64,000 bases of DNA, from contig JAZAQT010000027.1 in NCBI GenBank assembly GCA_036417435.1, positions 1,674,001 through 1,738,000 on the forward strand, in the 5' to 3' direction. Shown in pieces: positions 62,025 through 64,000 of this stretch (positions are counted from its first letter, which is position 1; every line of letters starts with the position of its first letter). Under the pieces are notes generated by a model. It worked only from the letters and a program-made list of their open reading frames with translations. It had not been told where the DNA came from and searched no databases. A program made the translations under genes and the position numbers. Origin of the DNA: Inia geoffrensis. Taxonomy: Eukaryota > Chordata > Mammalia > Artiodactyla > Iniidae.

Positions 62025-63198
62025 CTGGGCAAACAGGAACCGTGCACATAACCCTCATTGCAGAGCAACCCCAGCTCACCTGTCTCTCAGAGCTGACACA
62101 GAACACCTCAGAGCAGGACTTGAACTAACAAACAGCAGCTCCGACATGTCTGTGACCATAGGTATCACTCTGTAGGGCCTCCTTCTGCCTGGTCTTCCAG
62201 AGACTTCCACTGCACCCAGGGCACCAGGCTTCTGCCTCCAGCCACCACCCACCCCTCCTCTCCCTGACTTCTGTGTTCCTTTCATTAGGAGAGGATTTTC
62301 TTGAAGTTGTCTCCCACTCATGGGCCAGATAAAATAACTAGAAAACAAACCAGAGCTGCAGCCCCTTGTGTATCCAGACTTTCAAGAGCCTACACCTGTT
62401 CCTTCGAGCTGGCCGGTTCAGCAAGGTCAATTTTCTGCAACTGTGAGCCCCTGAGTAGTGAGGATTGGATGACCTGTGCAGTCTGACCAATCCGGCCAGC
62501 CCTGCCCAGGTGTGCCTGTTTTGAGGTCAATATAAACACCGCTCCAGGCAGCAAGAGCCCCTGCAGCTCTGCCTGACACCATATTCTCTGCCCTGTCAGT
62601 AGTCTCGGGGCTGGGCTGGTGGGAGGGATTGAGAGGCCACGGCTTTGTGAGTTACCTAGTGTGAGTTGGTCTCTGCTGGACTTTCTGCAGCAGTTTCCAG
62701 GCTGCCACCTGCTAAAGAAGAGGATGTGTCACCCATAACTGCTGCTGGAATTTTTCCCTGGGCCGAGGTGAGGAAGGAAAAAAGCAGTGGGAGCGGGACA
62801 GGAGGGGTTTCTCAGGCAGGGAAATGGAAAGCTTCCAGAAGAGCACCCAGGGCGAGGACCATCCTGGCTGGCCTTCAGGCATCAAGTCAGCCGGCATGCT
62901 GTCACTTTTGTGGCTCCATGGCCCTTCCTCTAGGCTTTCAAGTCCTTGCACATATTCAGGTGTTTTATCTGGGAAGGGTGGGAACAGTTCAGCAGCAGCT
63001 GGCCTGTGGCTCAGCTCAAGTTTCCTCACAGAGGCCTCGGCACAGTCCCCCAGCTTTACAATGAGGACGCTTGTTGCGTGGGGGCTGCTGGCTGAATGGG
63101 AGATGATTCCCCACCACTGACCAACTTCAGAATTGTTTACAACTGGAGCAAGTGCTCTGATACAGTTTTCCTCTGTGTAACTGGTGGGTTCTGTTTAG
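62025..63198. other. GC-richer single-copy-looking DNA, no gene recognised
   Basis: Open frames up to 132 codons (62666-63064 +) and 105 codons on the opposite strand (63029-62712) overlap each other. They show no domain I know, so I treat them as chance frames. Apart from the promoter-like motifs I see nothing definite. Confidence 0.45.
62464..62536 (+). promoter_or_regulatory. Promoter-like CCAAT and TATA boxes
   Basis: There is an inverted CCAAT (attgg, 62464-62468), a direct CCAAT (62487-62491) and TATAAA at 62531-62536, with ordinary core-promoter spacing. A start site would be expected near 62560-62570. No recognisable coding exon follows. It could be an LTR U3 or an unknown gene's first exon. 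Confidence 0.35.
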
Positions 63199-63220
63199 TT
63201 TTTTTTTTTTTTTTTTTTTT
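63199..63220. repeat. Poly-T tract (22 T)
   Basis: An uninterrupted run. It is likely a poly-A tail of a minus-strand retroelement copy, but the sequence beside it is not one I can name. Confidence 0.8.
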
Positions 63221-63329
63221 CATTTTGGGTTCTAGGTAGATTTTATTCCTCTTTTTGTTATTTACAGATATAAGCATGGAAATAATGTATTCATATAAAT
63301 ACACGTATGTGAAGGGAAGAACCTTTTTT

Positions 63330-64000
63330 TCTGTTTTAAATTTTAATTTTTTTTTTTAAATTTTGAAATATATTTTAGTTTTTTATATAGAAGGTTTTTA
63401 TTGGTTATCTATTTTATACATATAAATGTATACATGCCAATCTGAATCTCTCAATTCCTCCCACCACCTACCCACCACAGCTTTTCCCACTTGATGTCCA
63501 TATGTTTTTTCTCTACATCTGTTGTTCTATTTCTGCCTTGCAAACTGGTTCATCTGCACAATTTTTCTAGGTTCCACATATATGCATTAATATACAATAT
63601 TTGTTTTTCTCTTTCTGACATACTTCACTCTCTATGACAGTCTCTATATCCATCGACATCTCTACAAATGATCCAATTTCATTCCTTCTTATGGCTGAGT
63701 AATATTCCATTTTATATATGTACCATCTCTTTATGCATTCGTGTGTCTGTGGACATTTATGTTGCTTCAATTACCTGGCTATTATAGTGATGCAATGAAC
63801 TTTGTGGTGAAAGTCTCCTCTCGATTTATGGTTTTGTCTGGATATATGCTCAGTAGTGGGATGGCTGGATCATATGGCAATTTATGGTTAGTTGTTAAGG
63901 AACCTCCATACTGTTCTCTATAGTGACTGTATCAATTTACATTCCCAAAAATAGTGGAAGAGGTTTCTTTTTCTCCATACCATTTGAGCACTTGTTATTT
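63330..64000 (-). mobile_element. LINE-1 3' end (ORF2 C-terminus and 3' UTR), runs off the window
   Basis: The T-rich left end is the eroded poly-A side. The minus strand then gives 3' UTR and ORF2 C-terminal sequence. Around 63890-63835 it reads YDPAIPLLSIYPDKT, and the open frame at 63770-63567 contains KRWYIYKMEYYSAIRRNEI, both typical of the L1 ORF2 C-terminus. Stops near 63785 break the frame. It is homologous to the L1 part of the satellite but much less altered, so it is an independent, younger insertion. Confidence 0.93.

Noticed and set aside
62666..63064. 132-codon open frame as a gene downstream of the TATA box
   Set aside because: It has no recognisable domain, a long frame overlaps it on the opposite strand, and GC-rich DNA gives such frames by chance.

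Overview
Mammalian, very probably cetacean, genomic DNA. About 59 kb of the 64 kb is one tandem satellite array with a 1733-1737 bp monomer, and I find no believable protein-coding gene. The period, and the fact that half of each monomer is a 3' LINE-1 piece, fit the 'common cetacean' L1-derived satellite as I know it from the literature (about 1.7 kb). The species is inferred, not read from the sequence.

Monomer design, read 5'->3' on +: about 720 bp of sequence I cannot assign, then about 880 bp of a LINE-1 3' end in minus orientation (poly-A side first, then 3' UTR, then the C-terminus of ORF2), then a 72 bp palindrome that is perfect in many copies and looks like a mariner-type miniature element, then about 67 bp of further unassigned sequence. 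I count 34 palindromes and therefore 33 complete monomers (U1-U33) plus one cut-off monomer (U34). The array runs off the left edge of the window.

Layout. 1-17368: domain I, 1736-1737 bp monomers in an alternating A/B two-monomer order, with two clear 3.47 kb dimer duplications. About 17369-19250: a mosaic switch to a second subfamily. 19106 to about 52527: domain II, mostly 1735-1736 bp monomers. From about U14 onward these follow a five-monomer order that I label Q-R-N-W-E. Two hybrid monomers (U19 and U24) mark unequal exchanges that each skip two monomers and leave near-exact 5.2 kb tandem repeats. 52527 to about 59000: old, unhomogenised monomers that decay toward the array edge. The array stops inside a monomer, about 30 bp after the last palindrome.

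Right flank, 59000-64000: ordinary interspersed-repeat-rich DNA. It holds a short LINE-1 3' UTR fragment at 59117-59295, a broken endogenous retrovirus pol remnant on the minus strand at about 60840-61935, a promoter-like CCAAT/TATA arrangement at 62464-62536, and a 5'-truncated LINE-1 on the minus strand from about 63330 to the window end. Open frames inside the satellite recur once per monomer because the DNA recurs; they are not treated as genes.

No new gene system is visible. The parts worth a second look are the palindrome in every monomer, the pentamer register with its two datable exchange points, the old-type half-monomers embedded in the young array, and the intact array-to-chromosome edge.
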